This document shows positions 6,846 to 13,664 of a stretch of DNA of 64,000 nt, in pieces. The translations under genes were made by a program, and so were the position numbers. The notes beneath the pieces are model-generated. The model was not told the origin of the DNA and did no database searches. It saw only the letters and a list, made by a program, of their open reading frames with translations. This DNA comes from a virus. Position 1 is the stretch's first letter; every line of letters begins with the position of its first letter. The stretch lies in the IMG/VR virus record IMGVR_UViG_3300044547_000928, positions 1 through 64,000 of that record; one strand, 5' to 3'.

Positions 6846-7101
6846 AATCACAGGATATGTGTTTAAGGCGGAAACATTCTGCCCTAAGTGCCTACGACGC
6901 AAGATGTACCTAGATGGTTTTATCGACAAGACTCTCAAGTCACAGTCGACGGAAGACATGCTCGACTTACTGGCAGATGATTTAAAAGTAGATAGAGAAA
7001 ATGAATGGTCATTCGACTCAGACATGTTTCCTAAAGTTATCTTTAAATCAGACTCTGAGTTAGTTCCAGACTTCTGTACATCATGCGATAAATTTGTTTA
7101 A
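6829..7101 (+). CDS. Zinc-ribbon protein (TTG start)
   Basis: About 90 codons. CPKCLRRK comes early and FCTSCDKF at the end, so the two zinc knuckles are separated by a long acidic helical segment. TTG at 6829 or 6826 is chosen because AAAGGA sits 6-9 bases upstream. It overlaps the gene before and is closed by a strong terminator. Confidence 0.65.
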   Translation: MKTFDEITGYVFKAETFCPKCLRRKMYLDGFIDKTLKSQSTEDMLDLLADDLKVDRENEWSFDSDMFPKVIFKSDSELVPDFCTSCDKFV

Positions 7102-7143
7102 GTTCGCGATGGCTCCTTAATCTCCTTTGTGAGCCACCTGCGC

Positions 7144-7185
7144 GGCCCAGTCTAGTTTACCCCCGTTACTAGGCTGGGCCTTTTT
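7144..7185 (+). terminator. Intrinsic terminator
   Basis: GGCCCAG pairs with CTGGGCC, with CTAGT and ACTAG pairing further in, followed by TTTTT. This is a textbook terminator with a U-tract. Confidence 0.9.
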
Positions 7186-7206
7186 CTATTTGCGCGCCAG
7201 CCAGAG

Positions 7207-7275
7207 CCCAAGGGAAACGGAGTGCGAAAATAAACCCGAACAATCTGGAACACCATATTCTCAGGGAGCAGGGGT
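7207..7275. repeat. Two-box repeat element, copy 3
   Basis: CCCAAGGGAAACGG (7207-7220), AAATAAACCCGA (7228-7239), GGAACACCATATTCT (7247-7261), then GGAGCAGGGGT. The AAATAAACC to TATTCT gap is 19 bp. Confidence 0.85.
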
Positions 7276-7332
7276 AAGAAAAGATAAATCACTTCCCAGC
7301 GGGGGCAGCGCGGGTCTATTTAGCACTAACTC

Positions 7333-7344
7333 GTGATATATCAG
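7333..7344. promoter_or_regulatory. Operator GTGATATATCAG
   Basis: TGATATATCA core between repeat copy 3 and the promoter at 7443. Confidence 0.65.
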
Positions 7345-7442
7345 CAAGATAATTTTATTTTGAGGTTGGTGTTTTGGCAATGTCCCGATAGAATTGAATT
7401 ATCAAGTTATCAAGAAGAAATAAAAAAAATCTTCTGTACAGG

Positions 7443-7471
7443 TTGCAAAGCCTGCGATAAAGTGATACAAT
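7443..7471 (+). promoter_or_regulatory. Promoter TTGCAA-17-TACAAT
   Basis: TTGCAA (7443-7448) and TACAAT (7466-7471), upstream of the DUF932 gene. The stretch 7272-7442 between repeat copy 3 and this promoter holds only the operator at 7333. Confidence 0.7.
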
Positions 7472-7517
7472 AGTATCAGTAAGTAATCAAACAACAAACT
7501 AACAAAGGAGCAATAAA

Positions 7518-8558
7518 ATGGGAATGGAAACTACCGAGTGGTACAACACGCAGATTTTGGTTGGTATGACCGACCAGCGTGGAAATGCGTGGCACTACAA
7601 GAAAGAAGCACAAGGCGACGAGCCGAACCATTATGCAGGTGCAATTCCTGTTGAAGATGTACAGCGCAGGCTGTTCTCGTGGTCGGCACAAGAAGCCCCA
7701 GTCTTCATTCAAGTACCAGCAACAATGGAAGATGCGACAAGCGTTGACGAAAACGGTAATCCCGTCAAGTTCATCAAGGCTGGAAATCGCAAAGCAATCC
7801 TACGAGATGATACAAACGACCTGTTTGAAATCTTCAAAGATGGCTATGCAATCCACCAGTACAACGACTGGCTCGTAAAGAACCTCGCAAATCTCGTAGA
7901 TGATGATTTGGCAATCGGTTCCGCTGGGCTACTCAAAAATGGTGGAGTGGCTTGGGTGTCGCTTGAAATGCCCGAAAGCATTGAAGTAATTGACGGGTTC
8001 AAGGTTCGCCCACACTTGCTTGCAACGACCAGTCATATCGGCACGCTGGCAACGACCTACAAGAAAGTATCTACTTTCGTGGTCTGCGACAACACGCACT
8101 CAATGGCTATGGGCGAAGATGGCGAGCAGTTCAAGGCTCGTCACTCAAAGCACAGCGCACTCAAAATCCAATCGGCTCGTGATGCGCTAGGCATTATCCA
8201 CAAAATGACTGATGATGTAATTGCAGAGATTACAAAATTGTCAGAGTGGAAAGTGACTGATGAACAGTGGAACACACTGCTCAACCAGTTAGTGCCAGTG
8301 CCTACCGACCTAGAGCAAAAGACGGCGATTACTCGTGCAGAGAATAAGCGTTGGGCGTTGAAAGACCTCTACGCTAACGATATGCGAGTAGCCCCGTGGT
8401 CGGGAAGTGCGCTCGGCGTGTTGCAGGCTTACAACACCTACAACCACCACAAGGCTGGAACCGACAAGAACCGAGTAGAGCGAAATATGCTCAACGCACT
8501 TAGCGGTTCAACTGGTACGGCAGATGCGAAAGTGTTGCAGGCTCTAGCGAGCCTGTAG
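7518..8558 (+). CDS. DUF932 phage/plasmid-like protein
   Basis: The 346-residue product fits the DUF932/TIGR03299 phage-plasmid family in length and pattern: N-terminal METTEWYNTQILVGMTDQRGNAWHY, a central GLLKNGGVAWVSLEM, and FVVCDNTHSMA. The family is common on actinophages and plasmids and has no settled biochemical role. AAAGGAG fixes the start. It is a single-gene unit with its own promoter and terminator. Confidence 0.88.
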   Translation: MGMETTEWYNTQILVGMTDQRGNAWHYKKEAQGDEPNHYAGAIPVEDVQRRLFSWSAQEAPVFIQVPATMEDATSVDENGNPVKFIKAGNRKAILRDDTNDLFEIFKDGYAIHQYNDWLVKNLANLVDDDLAIGSAGLLKNGGVAWVSLEMPESIEVIDGFKVRPHLLATTSHIGTLATTYKKVSTFVVCDNTHSMAMGEDGEQFKARHSKHSALKIQSARDALGIIHKMTDDVIAEITKLSEWKVTDEQWNTLLNQLVPVPTDLEQKTAITRAENKRWALKDLYANDMRVAPWSGSALGVLQAYNTYNHHKAGTDKNRVERNMLNALSGSTGTADAKVLQALASL

Positions 8559-8563
8559 CACTA

Positions 8564-8605
8564 GCGGGTCGGGCCCGATGGGAAACTGTCGGGCCCGATA
8601 GCCCG
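8564..8605 (+). terminator. Hairpin terminator
   Basis: TCGGGCCCGA (8569-8578) pairs with a second TCGGGCCCGA (8589-8598), extended by GGG and CCC. There is no U-run, as is common for actinobacterial terminators. Confidence 0.75.
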
Positions 8606-8668
8606 TCCTAAAATTTAGAAAAAAGTGGCGGGGGTAGGGGCCCGCGAAATAAAATCTTTTATTAGAGG

Positions 8669-8697
8669 TTGCTAAACCCCACATAACCTGCTATAAT
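8669..8697 (+). promoter_or_regulatory. Promoter TTGCTA-17-TATAAT
   Basis: TTGCTA (8669-8674) and TATAAT (8692-8697). AGGTT and AACCT flank the -35 and spacer as a weak inverted repeat. Confidence 0.75.
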
Positions 8698-8731
8698 ATA
8701 TACATACCCAATGACAACAAAGGAGAAACTA

Positions 8732-8995
8732 ATGAGAAAACCAAGAATGTACGGCTCACCCGCAATTCGTGTGGTCTTGACAATGGCGCGCGAGGAGTGG
8801 TTCTACGATGTAGTAGAGGCAGTTGAGTTCGTCACCAAGAACTGGAAAGAGGGCACAGAACTGAGCGCAAGGGTTCGCAGTGGAAACTACTGGGAACCAG
8901 TGTTCACCATCACCAAAGACGGCGAAGCATACGCCTCACCAGTCTATGCAGAGTTGCTCGCATCAGCGCCAGTAAAAATGGAGATAGCACTATGA
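8732..8995 (+). CDS. Hypothetical protein
   Basis: The 87-residue product (MRKPRMYGSPAIRVVLTMAREEWFYDVVEAVEFV) starts behind AAAGGAGAAAC. A frame-matching ATG at 8711 lies upstream of that site and is unlikely. It overlaps the next start by ATGA. Confidence 0.7.
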   Translation: MRKPRMYGSPAIRVVLTMAREEWFYDVVEAVEFVTKNWKEGTELSARVRSGNYWEPVFTITKDGEAYASPVYAELLASAPVKMEIAL

Positions 8996-9195
8996 GCCAC
9001 TACGCAGACACACTTATCGGAAAAACAATCGCGAGGGTGCGGAGCCTGGAAGACGAGGAGTACGAACAACTCGGTTGGTATAAAAACAGCAACCCAACTG
9101 CCGTACTTGAATTCACTGACGACACATACGCTATTGTTATGGCAGACCCCGAAGGTAATGGCACGGGATTTCTAGACATAGGAGAATACGCATGA
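8992..9195 (+). CDS. Acidic hypothetical protein
   Basis: The 67-residue product (YADTLIGKTIARVRSLEDEEYEQLGWY, then VLEFTDDTYAIVMADPEGNG) has a compact beta fold pattern. It is coupled to genes on both sides by ATGA overlaps. Confidence 0.7.
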   Translation: MSHYADTLIGKTIARVRSLEDEEYEQLGWYKNSNPTAVLEFTDDTYAIVMADPEGNGTGFLDIGEYA

Positions 9196-9347
9196 GCGAA
9201 TCTTTAGTGAATGCGACTCAACTTGTAGATAAAGCAATACAAAAAATAGCGGGGCAATCACTTGTCTCATCTGCAGAAATGACCGACTTACTATTAGACA
9301 TAAGACTTTGCCTAATGAGTTGCGAAACATCAGTAGAACTGGTATAA
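9192..9347 (+). CDS. Small hypothetical protein
   Basis: Fifty-one codons after AGGAGAA, overlapping the previous stop. The product is helical (ESLVNATQLVDKAIQKIAGQ). Its last codons contain the -10 box of the next promoter. Confidence 0.6.
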   Translation: MSESLVNATQLVDKAIQKIAGQSLVSSAEMTDLLLDIRLCLMSCETSVELV

Positions 9348-9348
9348 T
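9320..9348 (+). promoter_or_regulatory. Promoter TTGCGA-17-TATAAT
   Basis: TTGCGA (9320-9325) and TATAAT (9343-9348) lie inside the 3' end of the preceding gene and serve the gene at 9382. Confidence 0.7.
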
Positions 9349-9381
9349 AGAATATAACACAAACCAACAAAGGAGAAACTA

Positions 9382-10005
9382 ATGCCAAATCATTGCGATA
9401 ATAGACTTACGATTACAGGAGACAAAGAGGAACTAAAGCGTTTTGTCTCTAAAACACATAAAGGCGGAAACGATTACAACTTCAATGAACTCGTACCGCT
9501 AGACCCACGAGCAAGCAAAGTAGTTCGCTGGGCAAAAGAAGACGGCACTGAGCAAGTATTCGGCGCATTCTCAAATGCAGAAGATGGCTTTGACGGCTAT
9601 CAGAACGCACTAGATGTATGGGGAAGCAAGTGGGGCGCATACGACATTCAACCGAATGGAGCGTGGCACGAAGTTCTTGACAAAGAGGACTACCACGACA
9701 TTACATTCAACTATCAGTCGGCTTGGTCGCCTGCTCGTGGTCTCATTCAGCGCATTTCAGCGCAATTCCCTACGCTTGCATTTGGTGTTTGGTACACCGA
9801 AGAAGGAATGGGTTTTGCTGGTTGGGAATTATACAAAGGCGGAGAAGAGATTTCCGAAAATAGTATAAGCCTAAATAATCTGCCCGAATACGACTGGGAC
9901 GATGATGCCTCAATGGAGAAGCACGACCAAGCGATGGAAGAAGTGTACGAAACACTTGAAAGCGCACTACACGAAGCAACAATGGAAGTGATGGTGGGGC
10001 AATAG
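9382..10005 (+). CDS. Api92/YubB-like ferredoxin-fold protein
   Basis: The 207-residue product opens MPNHCDNRLTITGDKEELKRF and contains WGSKWGAYDI and FNYQSAWSPARGLIQRISAQFP, all typical of the DUF1281/Api92-like family found on plasmids and phages. Function unknown. The acidic C-terminus ends at a hairpin that overlaps the stop codon. Confidence 0.85.
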   Translation: MPNHCDNRLTITGDKEELKRFVSKTHKGGNDYNFNELVPLDPRASKVVRWAKEDGTEQVFGAFSNAEDGFDGYQNALDVWGSKWGAYDIQPNGAWHEVLDKEDYHDITFNYQSAWSPARGLIQRISAQFPTLAFGVWYTEEGMGFAGWELYKGGEEISENSISLNNLPEYDWDDDASMEKHDQAMEEVYETLESALHEATMEVMVGQ

Positions 10006-10014
10006 CCCCATCAC
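9988..10014 (+). terminator. Hairpin terminator over a stop codon
   Basis: GTGATG and GGGGC pair with GCCCCATCAC around the stop codon of the Api92-like gene. There is no U-run. Confidence 0.6.
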
Positions 10015-10032
10015 ATTCCAGTTAGGAAACAA

Positions 10033-10239
10033 ATGGAAGACAACGAAGAAAACTATATTGAAGTAGACCCAAGAGACATTGTAATCAACAGATTGCAGTC
10101 AACGATTTACATGATGTCAGCACCACACTCAACAGATGGCGGGAAAGAACCTCACTGCATTTACTGCGGCACACCATTCCCCTGCATGACATCGAGACTC
10201 GCTCGAAGGTCGGCGACTGCGTGGCGCGGGCTGGAGTAG
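10033..10239 (+). CDS. Small Cys-containing hypothetical protein
   Basis: The 68-residue product has CIYCGTPFPC, a tight three-cysteine motif suggesting a metal site, after a VDPRDIVINRLQ helix. The start follows GGAAAC only. The stop TAG abuts repeat copy 4. Confidence 0.6.
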   Translation: MEDNEENYIEVDPRDIVINRLQSTIYMMSAPHSTDGGKEPHCIYCGTPFPCMTSRLARRSATAWRGLE

Positions 10240-10308
10240 CCCAAGGGAACGGTTTCGAGAAATAAAGTCAATTAGTTCTACTTACCATATTCTCAGGCGG
10301 AGAGGGGC
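10240..10308. repeat. Two-box repeat element, copy 4 (divergent)
   Basis: CCCAAGGGAACGG (10240-10252), AAATAAAGT (10260-10268), ACCATATTCT (10284-10293) and GGAGAGGGGC (10299-10308). The 19-bp gap to TATTCT is kept though the boxes have drifted. Confidence 0.8.
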
Positions 10309-10369
10309 ATATATAACCCTCAACCTCTACTTTAGGTTTAGGCGTGGGGGCCAGGGCGCGCGGGTCGCT

Positions 10370-10381
10370 GTGATATATCAG
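10370..10381. promoter_or_regulatory. Operator GTGATATATCAG
   Basis: TGATATATCA core, 20 bp upstream of the -35 box at 10402. Confidence 0.65.
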
Positions 10382-10401
10382 CAATATATTCTAAAATGAA
10401 G

Positions 10402-10430
10402 TTGCTATTATCGCACATTGGGTGTATAAT
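10402..10430 (+). promoter_or_regulatory. Promoter TTGCTA-17-TATAAT
   Basis: TTGCTA (10402-10407) and TATAAT (10425-10430), ahead of the 56-residue gene at 10468. Confidence 0.75.
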
Positions 10431-10467
10431 TTATAGGGTAAGGAACAACCACAACGGAAGGAACACA

Positions 10468-10638
10468 ATGAAACAAAAAATCGAATTGCTAAGAGTACTT
10501 CTCGTAATCATTGAGGAGATGAACGGGACACACGACTTCATCGGCAAAGATGATGTACAGCAGAGATTGCGCTGGACAGCCAAGTCGCTTGCGGAACAAA
10601 TCCACGACAAGCGTCTTGACTTGACGGTATCGGCATAA
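10468..10638 (+). CDS. Small helical hypothetical protein
   Basis: The 56-residue product (MKQKIELLRVLLVIIEEMNGTHDFIGKDDVQQRLRW) starts behind GGAAGGAAC. Mostly amphipathic helix. An upstream in-frame ATG at 10396 lies before the promoter and is rejected. Function unknown. Confidence 0.65.
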   Translation: MKQKIELLRVLLVIIEEMNGTHDFIGKDDVQQRLRWTAKSLAEQIHDKRLDLTVSA

Positions 10639-10649
10639 TCTGATACAAT
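10621..10649 (+). promoter_or_regulatory. Promoter TTGACG-17-TACAAT for a possible RNA
   Basis: TTGACG (10621-10626) and TACAAT (10644-10649) lie over the end of the preceding gene. No open frame follows, only the structured segment at 10658-10727. Confidence 0.6.
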
Positions 10650-10655
10650 AGATGT

Positions 10656-10730
10656 AGTCGGCGGGGCGAAACCGCACAACATAGAGGGCCGTGTGCCAAG
10701 TCGGTTGTAGCCAAAGTAACCCGCCGATTA
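10656..10730 (+). ncRNA. Candidate small structured RNA
   Basis: TCGGCGGG (10658-10665) pairs with CCCGCCGA (10720-10727) to close a 54-base interior that contains GCACA/TGTGC and GGTTGTAGCC hairpins. The size is like a tRNA but no T-arm (GTTCRANYC) or anticodon arm fits. It could also be a terminator for the gene before. No reading frame of use is present. Confidence 0.4.
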
Positions 10731-10743
10731 TTTACAAATAAGG

Positions 10744-10772
10744 TTGTGATTAGTGATACAACCTGCTATAAT
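10744..10772 (+). promoter_or_regulatory. Promoter TTGTGA-17-TATAAT with hairpin
   Basis: TTGTGA (10744-10749) and TATAAT (10767-10772). AGGTTGT (10741-10747) and ACAACCT (10758-10764) form an inverted repeat around the spacer. Confidence 0.75.
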
Positions 10773-10779
10773 GGATATA

Positions 10780-11036
10780 TACCAAATGAAAGGAACACAA
10801 CACAGTAAGTAATTCTTGACAACACATAGGTGGACATACTTCTCACCGCATCAAGTTTTGTATCCCAGCGATAGCACGATAGCCCCTCACACTTTCCTAG
10901 GAAGTCCCTGTAGGGCTTGGCACTCCCTCCTGCGTGACCAACCTCTGTCGGATTAGAAAGTCACTACGAAACCCTCTGCTGGTGCAACAGCGGTAAATAT
11001 GTGGGAACTGACGAGTTCTGTTGAGAATTACTTAGT
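10780..11036 (+). ncRNA. Candidate structured non-coding RNA, about 255 nt
   Basis: A consensus promoter is followed by about 260 bases without a usable reading frame. AAGTAATTCT near the 5' end pairs with AGAATTACTT near the 3' end, closing about 190 bases. Inside are GGTG/CACC, AAGTCCC/GGGCTT and GCTG/CAGC hairpins. An eight-codon frame with AAAGGA sits at the 5' end. The closing stem and the dedicated promoter support an RNA product. I recognise no known RNA family. Confidence 0.5.
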
Positions 11037-11039
11037 GGG

Positions 11040-11068
11040 TTGTGTTTTATACAACAACCTGCTATAAT
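11040..11068 (+). promoter_or_regulatory. Promoter TTGTGT-17-TATAAT with hairpin
   Basis: TTGTGT (11040-11045) and TATAAT (11063-11068). GGTTGT and ACAACAACC flank the spacer as an inverted repeat. Confidence 0.7.
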
Positions 11069-11110
11069 ATAATAGCAAGGATAAACCAAACTAACAAAGG
11101 AGAAAATCAA

Positions 11111-11536
11111 ATGAGTACAGCATTACAAATTGCCGAATATGTGGACAACATGGATATGTTCGGAATTGAGAGTACAGAAATCAAAACAGCAGGACTGTAT
11201 TCAGTCCGAGGCGAAAACACAATGCTCGTGGCAGAACACGGTGATGTGTACGAAATGCTTGAGAGCGTAGAGGCGCAAGCCGTTGCTATGTTGTCAGACG
11301 CAGTCGTAGTTCGCACCGCTGGCTGGGCTTCACCTATCGCAGATGATGGTGACGAGTACAAAGGCGTAGCACCGTCAGAACACCCACAACGCAGGCGAGT
11401 TCGCTTGCTCGTAGTGGCAAAGGCTGGCGAAACAGCAAGCGTGCTTCGCTTTACAGATGACTGGGCAAACCCTATCTTTGACGAAGGTCAAGCAACGGGC
11501 AGTCTGGCAGACGCAGTTCAGTCGCTGTTCGTCTGA
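11111..11536 (+). CDS. Hypothetical protein
   Basis: The 141-residue product (MSTALQIAEYVDNMDMFGIESTEIKTAGLYSV) has a central AVAMLSDAVVVRTAGWASPI and ends in SLADAVQSLFV. AAAGGAGAAAATC fixes the start. Single-gene unit ended by the first clear terminator-promoter module. No function known to me. Confidence 0.75.
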   Translation: MSTALQIAEYVDNMDMFGIESTEIKTAGLYSVRGENTMLVAEHGDVYEMLESVEAQAVAMLSDAVVVRTAGWASPIADDGDEYKGVAPSEHPQRRRVRLLVVAKAGETASVLRFTDDWANPIFDEGQATGSLADAVQSLFV

Positions 11537-11543
11537 AAAAATC

Positions 11544-11584
11544 TAGTGGGGCAGGTTGCGAAACTTGCCCCACTATGATATAAT
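11544..11584 (+). promoter_or_regulatory. Terminator-promoter fusion module 1
   Basis: TAGTGGGGCA pairs with TGCCCCACTA (11544-11575). The -35 TTGCGA (11556-11561) is in the loop, the right arm fills the 17-bp spacer, and TATAAT is 11579-11584. An A-tract precedes the hairpin. Confidence 0.8.
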
Positions 11585-11628
11585 ATAAGAGTAAGATAAA
11601 CAAACCGCAAGGCGGAGAGGGGACAACT

Positions 11629-11715
11629 ATGTACTTTTTAGGGTTCGCAATCGGGGTAGTCCACGGGCTACTCGCTGGCTACGCCGTAGCGGTACTAAGT
11701 AAAAAAAATAAGTAA
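11629..11715 (+). CDS. 28-residue membrane micropeptide
   Basis: MYFLGFAIGVVHGLLAGYAVAVLSKKNK would be a single membrane helix with a basic end. It has its own promoter (module 1) and a GGAGAGG ribosome site within CGGAGAGGGGAC, a string also found in the two-box repeats. Too short to assign, but promoter, site and frame agree. For scale, known phage membrane micropeptides are of this size. Confidence 0.65.
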   Translation: MYFLGFAIGVVHGLLAGYAVAVLSKKNK

Positions 11716-11721
11716 ATGAAG

Positions 11722-11750
11722 TTGCTTTATATGCTACAACAGTGTATAAT
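11722..11750 (+). promoter_or_regulatory. Promoter TTGCTT-17-TATAAT
   Basis: TTGCTT (11722-11727) and TATAAT (11745-11750), starting 7 bases after the micropeptide stop. Confidence 0.7.
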
Positions 11751-11797
11751 GTAATAGCAAGGAAAAACCAAACCAACACAACAAAGGAGAAAACATA

Positions 11798-12220
11798 ATG
11801 AGTAAACAAATGGCAGTAAAAGTACAGACCACAAAGGTCATCAAGGCTCTTGAGGAAGCCCTCAAAATCCGCGATAAGAAGTTCGCTGACAGCAAAAAGG
11901 CACAAGTGGACTTTGACAAGGAAGTGGCAAAGTACAAAGAGGAACTTTTCAGGTTGGCAAAGTCGCCAAAGGCAAAAGTAACCGAGGTAACAACCTACGA
12001 GCGTTGGCATCAAAAGAATGAAGCAGAGCAAGAAATCTCTGTAACTATCAAAGTCCCTCGCTCGCTTGTTCCAAAAGAGCCTGAGAACCAGTCCAACTAC
12101 CACGAGCGTATTTACAAGGACGAAGTTGAGGAAATCAACAACGCCCTTCGCTTGTTGCGTATGACAGACCAAGAGTATGTGAACGCCTCAACAATGAAGT
12201 CCGTTTCACAGTACCTCTAA
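11798..12220 (+). CDS. Coiled-coil hypothetical protein
   Basis: The 140-residue product has a long charged helix (about residues 5-55) then a beta segment EQEISVTIKVPRSLVP and another helix. Behind AAAGGAGAAAAC. No family recognised. Confidence 0.7.
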   Translation: MSKQMAVKVQTTKVIKALEEALKIRDKKFADSKKAQVDFDKEVAKYKEELFRLAKSPKAKVTEVTTYERWHQKNEAEQEISVTIKVPRSLVPKEPENQSNYHERIYKDEVEEINNALRLLRMTDQEYVNASTMKSVSQYL

Positions 12221-12230
12221 ACAAAATCTT

Positions 12231-12264
12231 GACGGGGTGGGTACGAGAAGTGACCCGCCCCGTC
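12231..12264 (+). terminator. Hairpin terminator
   Basis: GACGGGGTGGGT pairs with ACCCGCCCCGTC. The -35 box of the next promoter starts at the very next base. Confidence 0.75.
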
Positions 12265-12293
12265 TTGACAAGACCGCAATAAAATGATATAAT
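12265..12293 (+). promoter_or_regulatory. Consensus promoter TTGACA-17-TATAAT
   Basis: Perfect sigma70-type boxes (12265-12270 and 12288-12293) with 17-bp spacing. The transcript has no evident gene, only the hairpins at 12311-12385. Confidence 0.8.
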
Positions 12294-12299
12294 TGTAAC

Positions 12300-12400
12300 A
12301 CTACTCGCTTGAGCCCCTTACCCCCTTTCGGGGCTCGCGGTAGAGGTGGGGGGCTGCTTGCTTTCCTTTCGCAAGCGCCCCCACCGACCATTCAACAAGA
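12300..12400 (+). ncRNA. Candidate small RNA with two GC-rich hairpins
   Basis: GAGCCCC (12311-12317) pairs with GGGGCTC (12330-12336). GGTGGGGG...GCTTGC (12345-12361) pairs with GCAAGCGCCCCCACC (12371-12385). The window's best consensus promoter lies directly upstream and no start codon with a ribosome site follows within 150 bases. The rest of 12400-12500 holds only a 25-codon frame without a ribosome site. Confidence 0.5.
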
Positions 12401-12500
12401 GGGAGAAACGAGGGCAAGATTATTGCGATACTACTACTGGCGTACTTTATAAAAATGAGGAAGTCAATATATAAAAATGCAAGAAAACATAGATATCGAG

Positions 12501-12529
12501 TTGCTAATAATAAGATGGAATGGTATAAT
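12501..12529 (+). promoter_or_regulatory. Promoter TTGCTA-17-TATAAT
   Basis: TTGCTA (12501-12506) and TATAAT (12524-12529), ahead of the gene pair at 12562. Confidence 0.75.
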
Positions 12530-12561
12530 TAGTACACAACCTAATACAAAGGAGCAATAAA

Positions 12562-12648
12562 ATGGATATTACAATTCACTGCGTAGAATGCGACAATCAG
12601 ATTCCTGCAGAGGAATACGCTTACGGGCACGACTGCGAGGCGTCATGA
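12562..12648 (+). CDS. 28-residue zinc-knuckle peptide
   Basis: MDITIHCVECDNQIPAEEYA then GHDCEAS gives CxxC and HxxC, a minimal zinc knuckle. Promoter and AAAGGAG site are in place, and the stop overlaps the next ATG (ATGA), so it also serves to couple translation. Confidence 0.65.
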   Translation: MDITIHCVECDNQIPAEEYAYGHDCEAS

Positions 12649-13022
12649 AACTAAGCGGAGAGATTACGACGGGATGCGCATGCGTGGACGAAGACGGCAA
12701 TGAGTTCTACAACGAACACTGCGACGGCATTTGCTACGAATATGCACTCGAAGACTTTGCACAAGTTATCGAGCCGCTATTTAAAGATACCAATCACTTT
12801 CGAGTGAGCGGCATTCAATTGTGGAGTGGAACGGTCGGCGGAGTCGCCAGGTGTGACACTGCCAATGACCTCGTCCGTGCAATGTCGGTAAGTGGAGAAT
12901 TCATTCTGCGATGGGAGTTTGACGACGAGACCAATAGTCTCGGAGCAAGACTTAGCCACCACGACAACCCGATGGGCAGTTGGGTAACTGTGGAGCCAGT
13001 AGAAGAGCCAGAGTACGATTAG
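12645..13022 (+). CDS. Acidic hypothetical protein
   Basis: The 125-residue product (MKLSGEITTGCACVDEDGNEFYNEHCDGICYEYALEDF) has an early cluster of five cysteines and an acidic beta-rich body. Start is set by overlap with the zinc-knuckle peptide. It is closed by the terminator at 13031. Function unknown. Confidence 0.7.
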   Translation: MKLSGEITTGCACVDEDGNEFYNEHCDGICYEYALEDFAQVIEPLFKDTNHFRVSGIQLWSGTVGGVARCDTANDLVRAMSVSGEFILRWEFDDETNSLGARLSHHDNPMGSWVTVEPVEEPEYD

Positions 13023-13030
13023 ATTTGGTG

Positions 13031-13064
13031 CGGGCAGAGACTTATTTCCTTTCGTCTCTGCCCG
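13031..13064 (+). terminator. Hairpin terminator
   Basis: CGGGCAGAGA pairs with TCTCTGCCCG across a T/C-rich loop. Confidence 0.75.
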
Positions 13065-13077
13065 CCCTTGCTACCTG

Positions 13078-13145
13078 CCCGAGGAAACGGAGCGAGCAAA
13101 ATAAACCCTGATATTTACTCTTACCATATTCTCGCGGAGAGGGGC
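13078..13145. repeat. Two-box repeat element, copy 5
   Basis: CCCGAGGAAACGG (13078-13090), AAATAAACC (13099-13107), ACCATATTCT (13123-13132) and GGAGAGGGGC (13136-13145). The gap to TATTCT is 19 bp. Confidence 0.8.
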
Positions 13146-13157
13146 CAGGGTGAGGTA

Positions 13158-13170
13158 CGAACAGGTGTTT
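13158..13170. promoter_or_regulatory. Degenerate SOS-box-like site
   Basis: CGAACAGGTGTTT matches the left half and centre of CGAAC-N4-GTTCG but loses the right end. Confidence 0.4.
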
Positions 13171-13216
13171 GGTCTGGGGCTAACCCTCAACTAGAGGTTT
13201 AGACTTTCAGACGCCC

Positions 13217-13228
13217 GTGATATATCAG
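13217..13228. promoter_or_regulatory. Operator GTGATATATCAG
   Basis: TGATATATCA core, 18 bp upstream of the -35 box at 13247. Confidence 0.65.
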
Positions 13229-13246
13229 AACAATATCACCCACGAG

Positions 13247-13275
13247 TTGCGAAGTGTGCTATAAAGTGGTAAACT
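13247..13275 (+). promoter_or_regulatory. Promoter TTGCGA-17-TAAACT
   Basis: TTGCGA (13247-13252) and TAAACT (13270-13275). A leader of about 120 bases follows, with CGAG/CTCG and AGGT/ACCT pairings, before the KTSC gene. Confidence 0.55.
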
Positions 13276-13403
13276 TATAGTATCGTAAAAATGATACAGC
13301 AATAACGGCACAGGTAGTCGCAAGCGAGTGGAAGGCTCGCACCTAGAAACTATGTAACACCCATTAGATACAATGTAAGTAACCCAACAAGAAAGGTAAC
13401 ACA

Positions 13404-13655
13404 ATGAAATTCCGAATTACAGAAATTGAAAGTCAAGTAATCCGAACCCTTGAATGGGTAGGACAAGTAGAGGAAGGCTTCGGCGTAGGAACACTTACCG
13501 TAGAGTTTCAGACGGGCAGAGTGTACAACTACTTCGGAGTACCATTCACCGAAATTGAGTACTTGACAACTGCCGAAAGTATCGGCTGGTACTTCAACAA
13601 TGTGTTCAAGGGAGTGTTCGGGAAAGACTACCTAGAAGTAACCCCGATATTCTAA
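13404..13655 (+). CDS. KTSC-domain protein
   Basis: The 83-residue product matches the KTSC pattern: GTLTVEFQTGRVYNYFGVPFTEIEYLTTAESIGWYFNN, with the hallmark small-beta strand, VYxYxGVP and the S-x-GxYFN helix. The domain is often found alone or fused to RNA-binding proteins, and an RNA-related role has been suggested. Start follows GAAAGG. It has an unusually long leader. Confidence 0.85.
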   Translation: MKFRITEIESQVIRTLEWVGQVEEGFGVGTLTVEFQTGRVYNYFGVPFTEIEYLTTAESIGWYFNNVFKGVFGKDYLEVTPIF

Positions 13656-13664
13656 AAAAATCTG

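Noticed and set aside
10658-10727. tRNA gene
   Set aside because: The size and 8-bp end stem fit, but there is no GTTCRANYC T-arm and no anticodon arm.
10780-11036. Group I intron or tmRNA
   Set aside because: No P7-like core, no split gene around it, and no tRNA-like end with a CCA or T-arm.
12455-12532. 25-codon basic peptide gene
   Set aside because: No ribosome site, and it runs through the next prom promoter boxes.
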